Of a stretch of 64,000 nucleotides of DNA, positions 35,233-43,793 are shown in pieces. Origin of the DNA: Pleionea sediminis (GTDB taxonomy: Bacteria > Pseudomonadota > Gammaproteobacteria > Enterobacterales > Kangiellaceae); NCBI RefSeq assembly GCF_007570825.1, contig NZ_SUNB01000002.1, forward strand, positions 248,001 to 312,000. Direction: 5' to 3'. Numbering within the stretch: the first letter of the stretch is position 1; the number at the start of each line of letters is the position of its first letter. The notes under the pieces are model-generated. The model was not told the origin of the DNA, did no database searches, and was given only the letters and a program-made list of their open reading frames with translations. The translations under genes were made by a program, and so were the position numbers.

Positions 35233-36330
35233 ATGAAAACGATTTTCACAACAGCTGTTTTATTCGCGAGTAGTATATTACTGAACACAACAGATGCCGC
35301 GGCATGGAGAACCTGCGACGGAAAGAAAGTAAAGTGGGGAAGTAACAATGTGACCATGAGAGCCAGCAATGTTAGCTTTCCATCTGGCTCCTCATACTTA
35401 AGTGCTTTGCAAACTGTAATTTCCCGAGTGAACGATAATCCAAGTCCGTTTAACTTCTCTCTGCAAACCGGTGACACTTCTGTCAAATTTGACAATGGAC
35501 AAAATGAAACCTGGTTTACCAATGACTCAGACGCTCTTGATGGTGCACCAGCGGTCGCATTTACCTGGTCACATTGTTACTGGTTATTCGGCTGGCACTA
35601 CGGAATTGATGAAGTTGATGTTGTTTTTAACAACAATGTAAGCTATACAAGTTCAAATAATAAATCTTCCAGTTGGACATACGGCGGCTCATTTCGTCCT
35701 TTTCGTGCTACAGCAACCCATGAATTTGGCCATGCCATGGGCTTATTACATGAAAACCGCTACTACAATATCATGGGGCAAGACTGGGATCACATCCACG
35801 CCAATGGCAATTCAACACGCGCTTATCTTGGGGAAGATGCTGCAAACGGCTCAGTGATTTTATACGGTACGAACCCAAACTATATGGAAGATGTTTCTCT
35901 GACTCACCACAAATACCTCGGCACCAGCGGAGAATACAGTACACATCAACTTACTCGACTTTACAATTCTTCAGGTGGAAATTTGTCACGATTTGGAAAT
36001 AGCGGCGAATGGGTCTATCGAGTCAATAAAGGCCAAACGGTTCGCTTAGAGTTAACGGCTGAAAATAATGGTAAGAATAGTCAATCCCCAGCGATGGGCT
36101 ATTACATCTCGACAAATACGATTATCTCTACAGCTGATCGACGCATCGGAACAGGATCGTTATCTTTGAATAGAAATGTTCCTTACACCTTTCAAAGAAC
36201 ATTGACGATTCCTTCCGATTTAAACTCAGGTCAATACTATGCTATTGGTGCGATTATTGATTATAACAACGCTATTTCAGAGTCGACAGGGACAAACAAC
36301 GCGACTTATATTCGTATATACGTCAACTAA
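35233..36330 (+). CDS. Secreted metzincin-type zinc metalloprotease
   Basis: 365 residues, AAGGAGG before the ATG. Signal peptide to about 24. 'TATHEFGHAMGLLHENRYYNIMGQDWDH' has HExxHxxGxxH, the three zinc ligands of metzincins, and the Met-turn 'YNIMG'. The C-terminal ~120 residues ('VNKGQTVRLELTAENNGKNSQSPAMGYYISTN...ALGAIIDYNNAISESTGTNN'-like pattern) form a CARDB-like adhesion domain. Exported, perhaps through type II secretion. Substrate unknown. Confidence 0.9.
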   Translation: MKTIFTTAVLFASSILLNTTDAAAWRTCDGKKVKWGSNNVTMRASNVSFPSGSSYLSALQTVISRVNDNPSPFNFSLQTGDTSVKFDNGQNETWFTNDSDALDGAPAVAFTWSHCYWLFGWHYGIDEVDVVFNNNVSYTSSNNKSSSWTYGGSFRPFRATATHEFGHAMGLLHENRYYNIMGQDWDHIHANGNSTRAYLGEDAANGSVILYGTNPNYMEDVSLTHHKYLGTSGEYSTHQLTRLYNSSGGNLSRFGNSGEWVYRVNKGQTVRLELTAENNGKNSQSPAMGYYISTNTIISTADRRIGTGSLSLNRNVPYTFQRTLTIPSDLNSGQYYAIGAIIDYNNAISESTGTNNATYIRIYVN

Positions 36331-36357
36331 AGTTTGATAAATAAGAACTACAAAAAA

Positions 36358-36380
36358 GGCCATCACTATGATGGCCTTTT
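36358..36380 (+). terminator. Terminator of the metzincin operon
   Basis: GGCCATC-actat-GATGGCC preceded by A6 and followed by T4; can act both ways and also faces the S9 peptidase end. Confidence 0.85.
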
Positions 36381-36443
36381 AAATTCAGAAAATTAGCTTT
36401 ATTCTGTTATGCACAAGTTTATGGCCTGTGCACTAATAGAATG

Positions 36444-38387
36444 CTACTTGCCCTTTCCTATATTTTTTTCAAAAAATGCTTTGAGCTTTGTATATAAAAC
36501 TTTAGTGTGTTCAGGATCTCGAAATCCATGTCCTTCATTTTTGTAAAACAAGACTTCAACTTCTTTGCCTACTTCTTCGAATGCATCTTGTAAATCGAAA
36601 GTTTGTTGATAGTGCGCTTGTAAATCACGACCACCTGTCGCCAAAAATACATCCGCCTTTATTTTATCAACTTGATATCGTGGTGATACCGCTTTCAACT
36701 TCTTTTCATCATCGCCGAGAGCCGTCTTAAGGTATCCGGTTCCCCAATCAAGTCGTTCGGCAACATTACCTCGCTCAAACATATCAGGAAGATCATAAAC
36801 ACCAACGTAACCGAATGCACACTTATACAAGTCTGGCTCTCTTACTACACCCATGAGTGAAGCGTATCCGCCATAAGATGCTCCAGCAATACAAATTCTA
36901 TCTTTGTCTGCGTAGCCTTGCTCTATCGCCCAAAGTGTACCGTCAGTTAAATCGTCTTGCATTTCCTGACCCCACTTACCAAAGCCTATCGCTTCAAACT
37001 CTCTTCCGTAACCACCGGAACCGCGAAAGTTCACTTGTAAAACGGCGTAACCCAGTGATGCATAAAACTGAACTTCTGGATTAAAGCCCCAACGATCACG
37101 AGGACCATGCGGGCCTCCATGAGGGTGAACAATCAATGGTAAATTCTTACCATTCGAGCTTTTAGGAATGGTCAAATATCCGTGTAGCTCTAAGCCATCT
37201 CGGGCTTTGAAAGAGATGGGTTGCATCGGAGACATTTCATCAGGATTAATCCATTCACGGGGACGAACCAAAAATTGTGCCTTTTTCGTTTTTGTATCGT
37301 ATAGATAATAAGTACCGGGATCGACATCACTTGCAACGTAAAGTACCAATTTTGAGGCATCAGCAGTCGCGCTTGTGATGTTGACATAATGATCCTTAAA
37401 TGCAGACTCCAAGGACATTAACATTTGAGAGCTTGGATTAGATTTATCAAAGTAAACTCTTTTAGGTTTGCCATCCATATAGACAGCACCTGCAAGAATA
37501 TTTGTATCCTTCTTCTCTAAAGACCGTATCCAAAAAGGACTGGCATCGACTAAGTCATGACGAAATAGTAGCTCTTTCTTTTTCGTTGCGATATCGTACA
37601 AATAGACACCCTCTGTTGGGGCTTCTTTATTTTCAAGCATAAAGACCTTACTTCCATCCTCAGTAAAATCTAGAGGATCCAATCCACCCTTCTCATCTTT
37701 ATACGTTGCAAATGAATCTATCTTTCTCCATTTATCCTTTTCACTTTCACGAAAATAAACATGTTCAATTCCATTTTCATCAGTGTTAGTTGCAAAGCGA
37801 TAGACAAAATCATCGTCCCATAAATTCGATGCATATCTAAACTCTGATTGCTGGACTTTTCTTTTCTTGCCAGTAAACATATCCACTTTATAAAGGTTGG
37901 TATACTGTTTTTTGTCAAAGTTTGAACTAATCAAAATATGTTCATCATCTTCCGGCAACCTAGATGCGATTGTTCCATAGCCCATATCACCGTTAGAGGG
38001 TCCAAATATAACTCTATTTTTAGAACCATCAATATTTATGGCAATTATATCTGCAGTTCCAACGACACTACCAAACGAACCTATTTTTCGACCTTTTCTT
38101 AACATTAATCGTTTATTCGTGAGCCATCCATAATCTACAACATGGTTATCTTCGCCAAAACTCAAGACAGATTTAACCGACTGATCTTTCAGTGACATGA
38201 TGGCGATTTTTGTTTGCGTACCATGCTCAAATGTAGAAGCCAGATGTTTGCCATCGGGTGAAATTTTCACTTGAGAAAAGCTAGGTGGTCTGACGAAATC
38301 ATCAATAGATGCGGCACTTGCATTACCCAAAAAGGAAAATACCAACAGTGTCGTTAATGCAAGTCTTAATTGTTTAATTACATTCAT
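36444..38387 (-). CDS. Exported S9-family (prolyl oligopeptidase-like) peptidase
   Basis: 647 residues from ATG 38387 (frame open to 38435). Signal peptide MNVIKQLRLALTTLLVFSFLGNASA. N-terminal beta-propeller segments ('FSQVKISPDGKHLASTFE'), then the alpha/beta hydrolase part with 'LPLIVHPHGGPHGPRDRW', nucleophile 'CIAGASYGGYASLMGV' (GxSxGG), Asp in 'FLATGGRDLQAH' and His in 'NEGHGFRDPEHT'. Probably periplasmic, trimming peptides. Directly downstream of the TonB receptor but separated from it by a terminator. Confidence 0.93.
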   Translation of the reverse strand: MNVIKQLRLALTTLLVFSFLGNASAASIDDFVRPPSFSQVKISPDGKHLASTFEHGTQTKIAIMSLKDQSVKSVLSFGEDNHVVDYGWLTNKRLMLRKGRKIGSFGSVVGTADIIAINIDGSKNRVIFGPSNGDMGYGTIASRLPEDDEHILISSNFDKKQYTNLYKVDMFTGKKRKVQQSEFRYASNLWDDDFVYRFATNTDENGIEHVYFRESEKDKWRKIDSFATYKDEKGGLDPLDFTEDGSKVFMLENKEAPTEGVYLYDIATKKKELLFRHDLVDASPFWIRSLEKKDTNILAGAVYMDGKPKRVYFDKSNPSSQMLMSLESAFKDHYVNITSATADASKLVLYVASDVDPGTYYLYDTKTKKAQFLVRPREWINPDEMSPMQPISFKARDGLELHGYLTIPKSSNGKNLPLIVHPHGGPHGPRDRWGFNPEVQFYASLGYAVLQVNFRGSGGYGREFEAIGFGKWGQEMQDDLTDGTLWAIEQGYADKDRICIAGASYGGYASLMGVVREPDLYKCAFGYVGVYDLPDMFERGNVAERLDWGTGYLKTALGDDEKKLKAVSPRYQVDKIKADVFLATGGRDLQAHYQQTFDLQDAFEEVGKEVEVLFYKNEGHGFRDPEHTKVLYTKLKAFFEKNIGKGK

Positions 38388-38423
38388 AATTAACTCGTTA
38401 CATTTTATATTTATTAAAACAAT

Positions 38424-38447
38424 AAAGCCGCTCATTAGAGCGGCTTT
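38424..38447 (-). terminator. Terminator between receptor and S9 peptidase
   Basis: AAAGCCGCTC-atta-GAGCGGCTTT. The same hairpin sequence recurs at 41937-41964 next to the receptor relic. Confidence 0.85.
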
Positions 38448-38465
38448 ATCAACCTTTAAAGAATC

Positions 38466-41297
38466 TTAGAACGTATAACGAGCTTCTAAGAATACTTCGC
38501 GTCCAGTCAATGGATAAACGGTCGGATTTACCCATGGCCATCCGCTTGATTGCGCAGCGCTTGTCGATAATGTTTTGTCCTGAGGACCTTTATCATCAGT
38601 CACGTTCACAATCTGCATAATGACATCTAAGTCTTCAGTCAATCGATAAGCCAGATTCAAGTTTGCTGTAATCATCGAGTCGCCTCGCTTAACAACACCT
38701 GTTCCGTCTGCAGCATCTTCATTACAATCAGTTGCAGCAGGATCATAGAACTCAACACCATCTGCATTAATTCCATTGAAACACTGGTCATTCAAGACTG
38801 AACCGATTTTGGTTACGAATAAAGTTGTAGAGAAATCATCGTAAGACCAACTTGCAGTGAAGTTAATACGCTCTTTTGGCTCTTGAATAGAATCCTTAAT
38901 ATCACGCTCAGTATCATCTAACATGAAATCGTAGGTGTTAACATTGGTTGTTCCAAGTTGGAACGTGAAGTCACCTGCAGATTCAGTTTGTAAATCGTAA
39001 TTAATCGTCATGTCGACACCAGACTGAGTCAAACTGCTCACGTTGATGTAACTTGGACGAACACGAGTGATATCACCTAACTCATCTGGAGTAATGATTC
39101 CATCGCCATTTGCGTCAACCGCATCTTCACGTTCAACAACACGAAAAGCTTCTTGACACTCGTCAGAATTAGGATCGAATGTTTGAGTTCCGGCGCGATT
39201 CGTACCTAATCGACAATTCGCTTCATTAACTAACAATGTAGTACTGGATTGAACCGAAACTTGATTATCTAAAGTGACTTTGAAGTAATCAATAGTGAAA
39301 GACAAGTCATCAGTGATGTCATAAACCAAGCCTAGACCGTAGTTTTCGCCGGTTTCTTCTTCAAGCTCAGGGTTACCTTCACCTAAGTATCTAACGGAAC
39401 CAGTTTGAGCGTATCCTAAACAGTTCGGGAATGCACCAGCATCAGCACCCGTTTCGTCGGCATAACGACATTCCGCAACATCAACAACGCCAGATAAAAA
39501 CGCATCTTGTCTCTCACGGAAAAGATAGTGCATATCAGGAGCACGGAACGACTCTGCATAAGAACCACGAATCAATAGGCTGTCTAGTGGTCGGTAAGCA
39601 ATATTCGCCTGACTAGAAAGTCGACCACCTACTGATGAACCATCGTGGTAATCATCGTAACGAGTTGCTAAACCAAGCTCTAAACCTTCCATTAATGGAA
39701 TCGAGAACTCAAATCCTAGTGCGTAACGCTCACGGTCACCAGCACCGAAATCGGCACTACCGTTCGACCAACCACCATTAACGTCTTGGCCTTCACGAGC
39801 AATTGCATCAACAACAATTTCATACTCAGTACGCTGATATTCTGCAATGGCAGCAAACGCTACAGGACCAGCTGGCAAATCAAACAACTCGCCAGAAATA
39901 GAGAAATCGATTCCCAGAGATTTAGAAACAGCATCAGAAGTTCTGAAACCAATAGAATCATCAGACAACTGACTCATGTCTAAAGGATTCCATGGATTAA
40001 AGTCCGTTAACTCTGCAATTTCTTGTAAAGCTGATTGTCTAAACTGACGAGTACGATCGTCTTGCGTCGAACGACTGAAGTTGATGCCTGTTTCATATTC
40101 GTATTCACCCATGACACCTTTTAAGCCAGATGCCAACACAAAAGTTTGTTGCTCTGTGAATGAGCTCGGAGCAACTTCTGTTTGAGGGTCGAAGCTTCTT
40201 AGGTAATTATAGAAAGCACCAGAAACTGGATCTTGAACGATACCTTGAACAAACTTTCGGAAAATCTGGTTGTTAGTTTCTGAGTCCCAGTACAATCCAC
40301 GAGCAAAGAATTGAGTATCCAAATCAAGGTTGTAAGTGTAGTTCACGATCGCAGAACTACGCTTCCGTGGATTACGGATTGTAAACTCACCAACATTATC
40401 GTCGACACAAACGTCACCAAGTCCTGGGTTAAATGGATAAGGCGATGAAAAAGCATCCTGTGTCGCACATTGCTCATCGGTTGGGTTGACGAATGTGAAC
40501 GTCGAATATTCTAGCAACCAAGAGTTCAAGTTGTAAGAAACAGGAGCATCGGGAAAGTTAGGATTATCAAAAGCTGAATCAAGATGTTTTCGATCTTTAC
40601 CTTGAATTGCGTTTTGATCTTGGTATTCGATAACGTAAGTCAATGAATGATCACTGCTTACATCCCCACCAATCAACTGAAATCTTACAGACTCACCGCC
40701 ACCTTCTGGTGTTTCACCGTAACGAACGCCAGCCATGATTTCATCAAGATCGTTTTTAAGGATTACGTTAATAACACCCGTTACCGCATCTGAACCGTAA
40801 ATCGCTGACGCGCCACCCGTTAACACTTCAATTCTCTCAACCGCAGCAATAGGAATGATTGCCCAGTTGAAGTAAGAACCACCAGTGTATGAAGACGTTG
40901 GATTATCAGTAACACGGCGGCCATTAATTAATGCCAAAGTTCTACCTGGGCCAAATCCGCGAATGTTGACAGCTTGACCAGCAGTACCACCCGCTGAGTT
41001 TGCGTTTTGTTCACCAACAATAGCACCTGTTGATTGAGTCAAACCTTTAAGAGCATCGAAAACGTTGGTGAATCCACGTTGCTCAAGTTCTTCGACTTCA
41101 ATAATGGTTACAGGTTGAGCAGTTTCTGCTTGATTTTTCTTGAGCCGCGAGCCAGTAACGACGACGCGGTTATCTTCTTCGGCTTCTTCATTTGAATCTG
41201 ACTCTGCGGCAAAAGCATTAAATGCCATTAACCCTGATGCAGAGGATGCGAGTAGCGCATATTTTACTGCCGAAGCAATTGTTCTATTTTTGTACAT
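38466..41297 (-). CDS. TonB-dependent outer-membrane receptor
   Basis: 943 residues. Signal peptide to about 30 (...LMAFNAFAA), TonB box region 'EEDNRVVVTGSRLKK', plug 'TVIEVEELEQRGFTNVFDALKGLTQSTG...VNIRGFGPGRTLALINGRRV...IPIAAVERIEVLTGGASAIYGSDAVTGVINVILK', then a long beta-barrel ending 'VFLEARYTF' with the terminal Phe used by BAM. 'Asp/Asn-rich EF-hand-like' segment 'VDANGDGIITPDELGD' may bind calcium. This oligopeptide/carbohydrate-type subclass is abundant in marine gammaproteobacteria. Next to an S9 peptidase, so peptide uptake is a reasonable guess. GAGGATAAAAG precedes the ATG. Confidence 0.95.
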   Translation of the reverse strand: MYKNRTIASAVKYALLASSASGLMAFNAFAAESDSNEEAEEDNRVVVTGSRLKKNQAETAQPVTIIEVEELEQRGFTNVFDALKGLTQSTGAIVGEQNANSAGGTAGQAVNIRGFGPGRTLALINGRRVTDNPTSSYTGGSYFNWAIIPIAAVERIEVLTGGASAIYGSDAVTGVINVILKNDLDEIMAGVRYGETPEGGGESVRFQLIGGDVSSDHSLTYVIEYQDQNAIQGKDRKHLDSAFDNPNFPDAPVSYNLNSWLLEYSTFTFVNPTDEQCATQDAFSSPYPFNPGLGDVCVDDNVGEFTIRNPRKRSSAIVNYTYNLDLDTQFFARGLYWDSETNNQIFRKFVQGIVQDPVSGAFYNYLRSFDPQTEVAPSSFTEQQTFVLASGLKGVMGEYEYETGINFSRSTQDDRTRQFRQSALQEIAELTDFNPWNPLDMSQLSDDSIGFRTSDAVSKSLGIDFSISGELFDLPAGPVAFAAIAEYQRTEYEIVVDAIAREGQDVNGGWSNGSADFGAGDRERYALGFEFSIPLMEGLELGLATRYDDYHDGSSVGGRLSSQANIAYRPLDSLLIRGSYAESFRAPDMHYLFRERQDAFLSGVVDVAECRYADETGADAGAFPNCLGYAQTGSVRYLGEGNPELEEETGENYGLGLVYDITDDLSFTIDYFKVTLDNQVSVQSSTTLLVNEANCRLGTNRAGTQTFDPNSDECQEAFRVVEREDAVDANGDGIITPDELGDITRVRPSYINVSSLTQSGVDMTINYDLQTESAGDFTFQLGTTNVNTYDFMLDDTERDIKDSIQEPKERINFTASWSYDDFSTTLFVTKIGSVLNDQCFNGINADGVEFYDPAATDCNEDAADGTGVVKRGDSMITANLNLAYRLTEDLDVIMQIVNVTDDKGPQDKTLSTSAAQSSGWPWVNPTVYPLTGREVFLEARYTF

Positions 41298-41559
41298 CTT
41301 TTATCCTCGGTTATTACTCTATACTGAAAAACCTGGCTATTATTCTTATTCTCAGGTGGAGATTATTTTTACCTCAAATTAATGCAACAGTCCATCATTA
41401 ACTACCCTTAATATCAATTTGAGAACATATTAATGGAACTTTTTCGTTTTACTGCTAATTCGTTTTACCTGAAAATTCGAGACAGGAATATCAGGAAGCA
41501 TAGAAGTTCAATATATATTCAACACTTGTAACAAAACAAGGCGTATAAAATTCATTTTT

Positions 41560-41574
41560 GTGTAAATATTACAC
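41560..41574. promoter_or_regulatory. Palindrome 1 upstream of TonB receptor
   Basis: GTGTAA-ata-TTACAC, about 265 bases upstream of the receptor start. Candidate regulator site. Confidence 0.4.
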
Positions 41575-41661
41575 TTGAATCATTCAACTTTTAACAACTA
41601 TTTAATAATCGAATCCAGAAAGTTACCCTGTAGTTGGTACCAAATGATACCAAAATTTTAG

Positions 41662-41675
41662 TGTGAATATTCACA
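41662..41675. promoter_or_regulatory. Palindrome 2 upstream of TonB receptor
   Basis: TGTGAATATTCACA, perfect 14-base palindrome. Similar to CRP half-sites but with a 4-base gap instead of 6, so probably a different regulator. Confidence 0.4.
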
Positions 41676-41936
41676 TATTCAGATTCATTACAAGATTGCT
41701 GTTCAATATATAACCATATCGTTTTAAATACTGACAACTATACGTGTTTTTAACTCACAACATGATTAAACAATTCCAATAAATTGATGCCATCAGATGA
41801 CGGAAGCAATGTTTAACCTCTCTCTTAATAGTGACTCCTTTTTCTAGAAATAATAAGGTAAAAGTATTTTCTAACAAATTCTTTATTTAGTGGGAAATAG
41901 GGGTTATTTGAAACACTTTTATTTGAAATTTCCAAT

Positions 41937-41964
41937 AAAAAGCCGCTCAAAAGAGCGGCTTTTT
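41937..41964 (-). terminator. Terminator of the receptor relic
   Basis: AAAAAGCCGCTC-aaaa-GAGCGGCTTTTT, same stem as 38424-38447, at the matching distance from the relic's stop codon. Confidence 0.85.
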
Positions 41965-41979
41965 AAATCAGAAAAACTC

Positions 41980-42378
41980 TTATAAAGTGTAACGTACTTC
42001 TAAGAATACTTCGCATCCAGTCAAAGGATAAACCGAGGGATTAATCCATGGCCAGCCATTTAACTGCGCAGCACTATCTGATAATGTTTTATCAACAGGA
42101 CCTTTTCATCAGTCAAGTTAACGATCTGCATAATAACGTCTAAGTCTTCCGTCATTTTATAAGACAAGTTCAAGTTCGATGTGATCATAGAATCGTCTCG
42201 CTTAACAACACCGTCACCATTGACTCCGTTGAAACAATTATCGTTCAAGATAAAACCAGGTTTAGCGATGAATAAAATGGAACCAAAGTCATCATAGAAC
42301 TAACCTGCGCGGAAATTGATTCGGCTCTTTTAGTTCTTAAACAGTATCTTTAATATCGCACTAACAATCGTTTAGAGA
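41980..42378 (-). pseudogene. Relic of a second TonB receptor (3' end only)
   Basis: Read leftwards, this matches the last ~150 codons of the receptor at 38466-41297: 'NDNCFNGVNGDGVVKRDDSMITSNLNLSYKMTEDLDVIMQIVNLTDEK' versus 'NDQCFNGIN...GVVKRGDSMITANLNLAYRLTEDLDVIMQIVNVTDDK'. It has an internal deletion of about 16 codons, a frameshift near 42104 (one base lost), a nonsense codon near 42300, and no 5' part. It ends in '..VFLEVRYTL' rather than F. Dead remnant of a former tandem copy. Confidence 0.9.
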
Positions 42379-42391
42379 ATGGCACATAAAA

Positions 42392-42592
42392 TTACAAACT
42401 CCGACCTTTTCTCCCGCATTCATGCAATGCCATTAGTGCAATGTAAAACTCAACATCATCGAAGGCATCTTCTTCTGTTTCATAAGGACCTTTAACCTCA
42501 CCCTCGCGAGTTTTAAAATACCAATGTTTATTTTTCTTGATAAATCTAGAAGATTTTTTGTGAGTGATTTTCGCATAGTCCGTTGCTCGCAT
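42392..42592 (-). CDS. Tiny W-x-x-K/GPY paralog A4
   Basis: 66 residues from ATG 42592 (GGAG upstream; the frame is open to 42637 but paralogs start MRATD). 'SSRFIKKNKHWYFKTREGEVKGPYETEEDAFDDVEFYIALMALHECGRKGRSL' aligns nearly end to end with the 42754-42954 product. Confidence 0.8.
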   Translation of the reverse strand: MRATDYAKITHKKSSRFIKKNKHWYFKTREGEVKGPYETEEDAFDDVEFYIALMALHECGRKGRSL

Positions 42593-42720
42593 ATCGATTG
42601 CTCCATCAATTGATTTGAAGCGGCTAGAAAATTTCAAACTAAAGTATTGTCTTTCACATCAGCCTTTTTAATTCAATCATCTTAAAGTCTTGAATAACAA
42701 TGACGTTGGTAAGATCAATA

Positions 42721-42745
42721 AAAAAGCAGCGTCAAGGCTGCTTTT
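42721..42745 (-). terminator. Terminator between A5 and A4
   Basis: AAAAAGCAGC and GCTGCTTTT arms around a 6-base loop; follows the stop of the 42754-42954 gene. Confidence 0.8.
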
Positions 42746-42753
42746 CAAAAAAC

Positions 42754-42954
42754 TTATGCGACTTGCTCTCTCCTACCACATTCGTGGAGATCCATGAGCG
42801 CTATATAAAAATCGACTGCGTCGGAGATCTCTTCTTTTGACTCATAAGGTCCATAGATCTCACCTTCTCGAGTTTTAAAAAACCATTGGCTGTTCTGCTG
42901 GATAAACCTCGATGAACGGTCTATCGATTTTTTAATAAAATCAGTCGCTCTCAT
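42754..42954 (-). CDS. Tiny W-x-x-K/GPY paralog A5
   Basis: 66 residues: MRATDFIKKSIDRSSRFIQQ then 'NSQWFFKTREGEIYGPYESKEEISDAVDFYIALMDLHECGRREQVA'. Closest to A4, from which it is separated by a terminator, so each copy is its own transcription unit. 'DLHECGR' at the end is shared by A4 and A5 but not by A1-A3. Confidence 0.8.
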   Translation of the reverse strand: MRATDFIKKSIDRSSRFIQQNSQWFFKTREGEIYGPYESKEEISDAVDFYIALMDLHECGRREQVA

Positions 42955-43121
42955 GTAGATATCTCCCTAAACACGATAACTCAATTGTAGTTAAGGAACC
43001 TGACTTGAGTAAGAGATGTTTTAGATAACTCATGTAAGAAATGTCTCATGCTTACATTTTATTTCCACAACGAGATTTTAAAAGATCTGCATGTGACATA
43101 ATTCACCAAATCATTTAATCA

Positions 43122-43643
43122 TTACTTTAATGTCTCTTTTAGGGATTTAAAATCAGACATTATTTGTGAGACATGTTCACGGGGGTTCACATCTTCGTAA
43201 TGTTTAACAATATTACCCTTGTCATCCACAATAAAAGTTTCCCGGCGAGTGTGTGGCCAAGGCAAAATATTAACCATGTCCAGCTGCTTAGACAGAGACT
43301 TATCGACGTCTGCTAATAAATCAAATTTAACATTGTAGGTTTTAGCGAAGGAAGCATGTGATTCGACATCATCCAGGCTTATACCCACAACTTCTATACC
43401 CATTGATTTTAATTTATCATAGTTTTTAGCAAAATTCTCAGCCTCGATACTGCAACCAGGAGTGTCATCTTTGGGATAGAAATAGTAGGCGACCCATTTC
43501 CCTTTATACTTCTCATTGGTCACTAACTCGCCTAGTTGATTTTTAACAGAGTAATCCGGAAACAAAGCTCCGGTCCAGTTCTTCGCCTCTACAGTACTAG
43601 TCAATAGAACCGTAAACGCTAATAAAGAAAAAGCTCGCATCAT
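43122..43643 (-). CDS. Exported BCP/PrxQ-type peroxiredoxin
   Basis: 173 residues from ATG 43643 (AAGGTG upstream). Signal peptide ending ...TSTVEA, unusual because BCP proteins are mostly cytosolic. 'VAYYFYPKDDTPGCSIEAENFAKNYDKL' has the peroxidatic Cys (TPGCS); the usual PrxQ resolving Cys five residues later is replaced (SIEAE), so it is 1-Cys-like or uses another thiol. 'PHTRRETFIVDDKGNIVKHYEDVNPREH' is also typical. Reduces peroxides in the periplasm. Confidence 0.88.
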   Translation of the reverse strand: MMRAFSLLAFTVLLTSTVEAKNWTGALFPDYSVKNQLGELVTNEKYKGKWVAYYFYPKDDTPGCSIEAENFAKNYDKLKSMGIEVVGISLDDVESHASFAKTYNVKFDLLADVDKSLSKQLDMVNILPWPHTRRETFIVDDKGNIVKHYEDVNPREHVSQIMSDFKSLKETLK

Positions 43644-43793
43644 ATGAATCACCTTATTTTACAATCTTAATTTTTAGTTTATTTGAGGAATTATACGTTA
43701 ACGCCTATTCTTCAGAGCAAATGATCTCACGTAGAATATACAGCATACAATCGATATAATGAGATTTTGGCCCACTACCGTCTCTACTTTCTT

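Larger units (their letters stand above)
41298..41979. other. Receptor upstream region with palindromes
   Basis: About 680 bases without a gene. Contains the palindromes at 41560-41574, 41633-41642 (TTGGTACCAA) and 41662-41675, and the duplicated terminator at 41937-41964. Confidence 0.6.

Noticed and set aside
39786-39983. Open frames antisense to the TonB receptor and other large genes
   Set aside because: Explained as mirror frames of real coding sequence; no start signals or family features.
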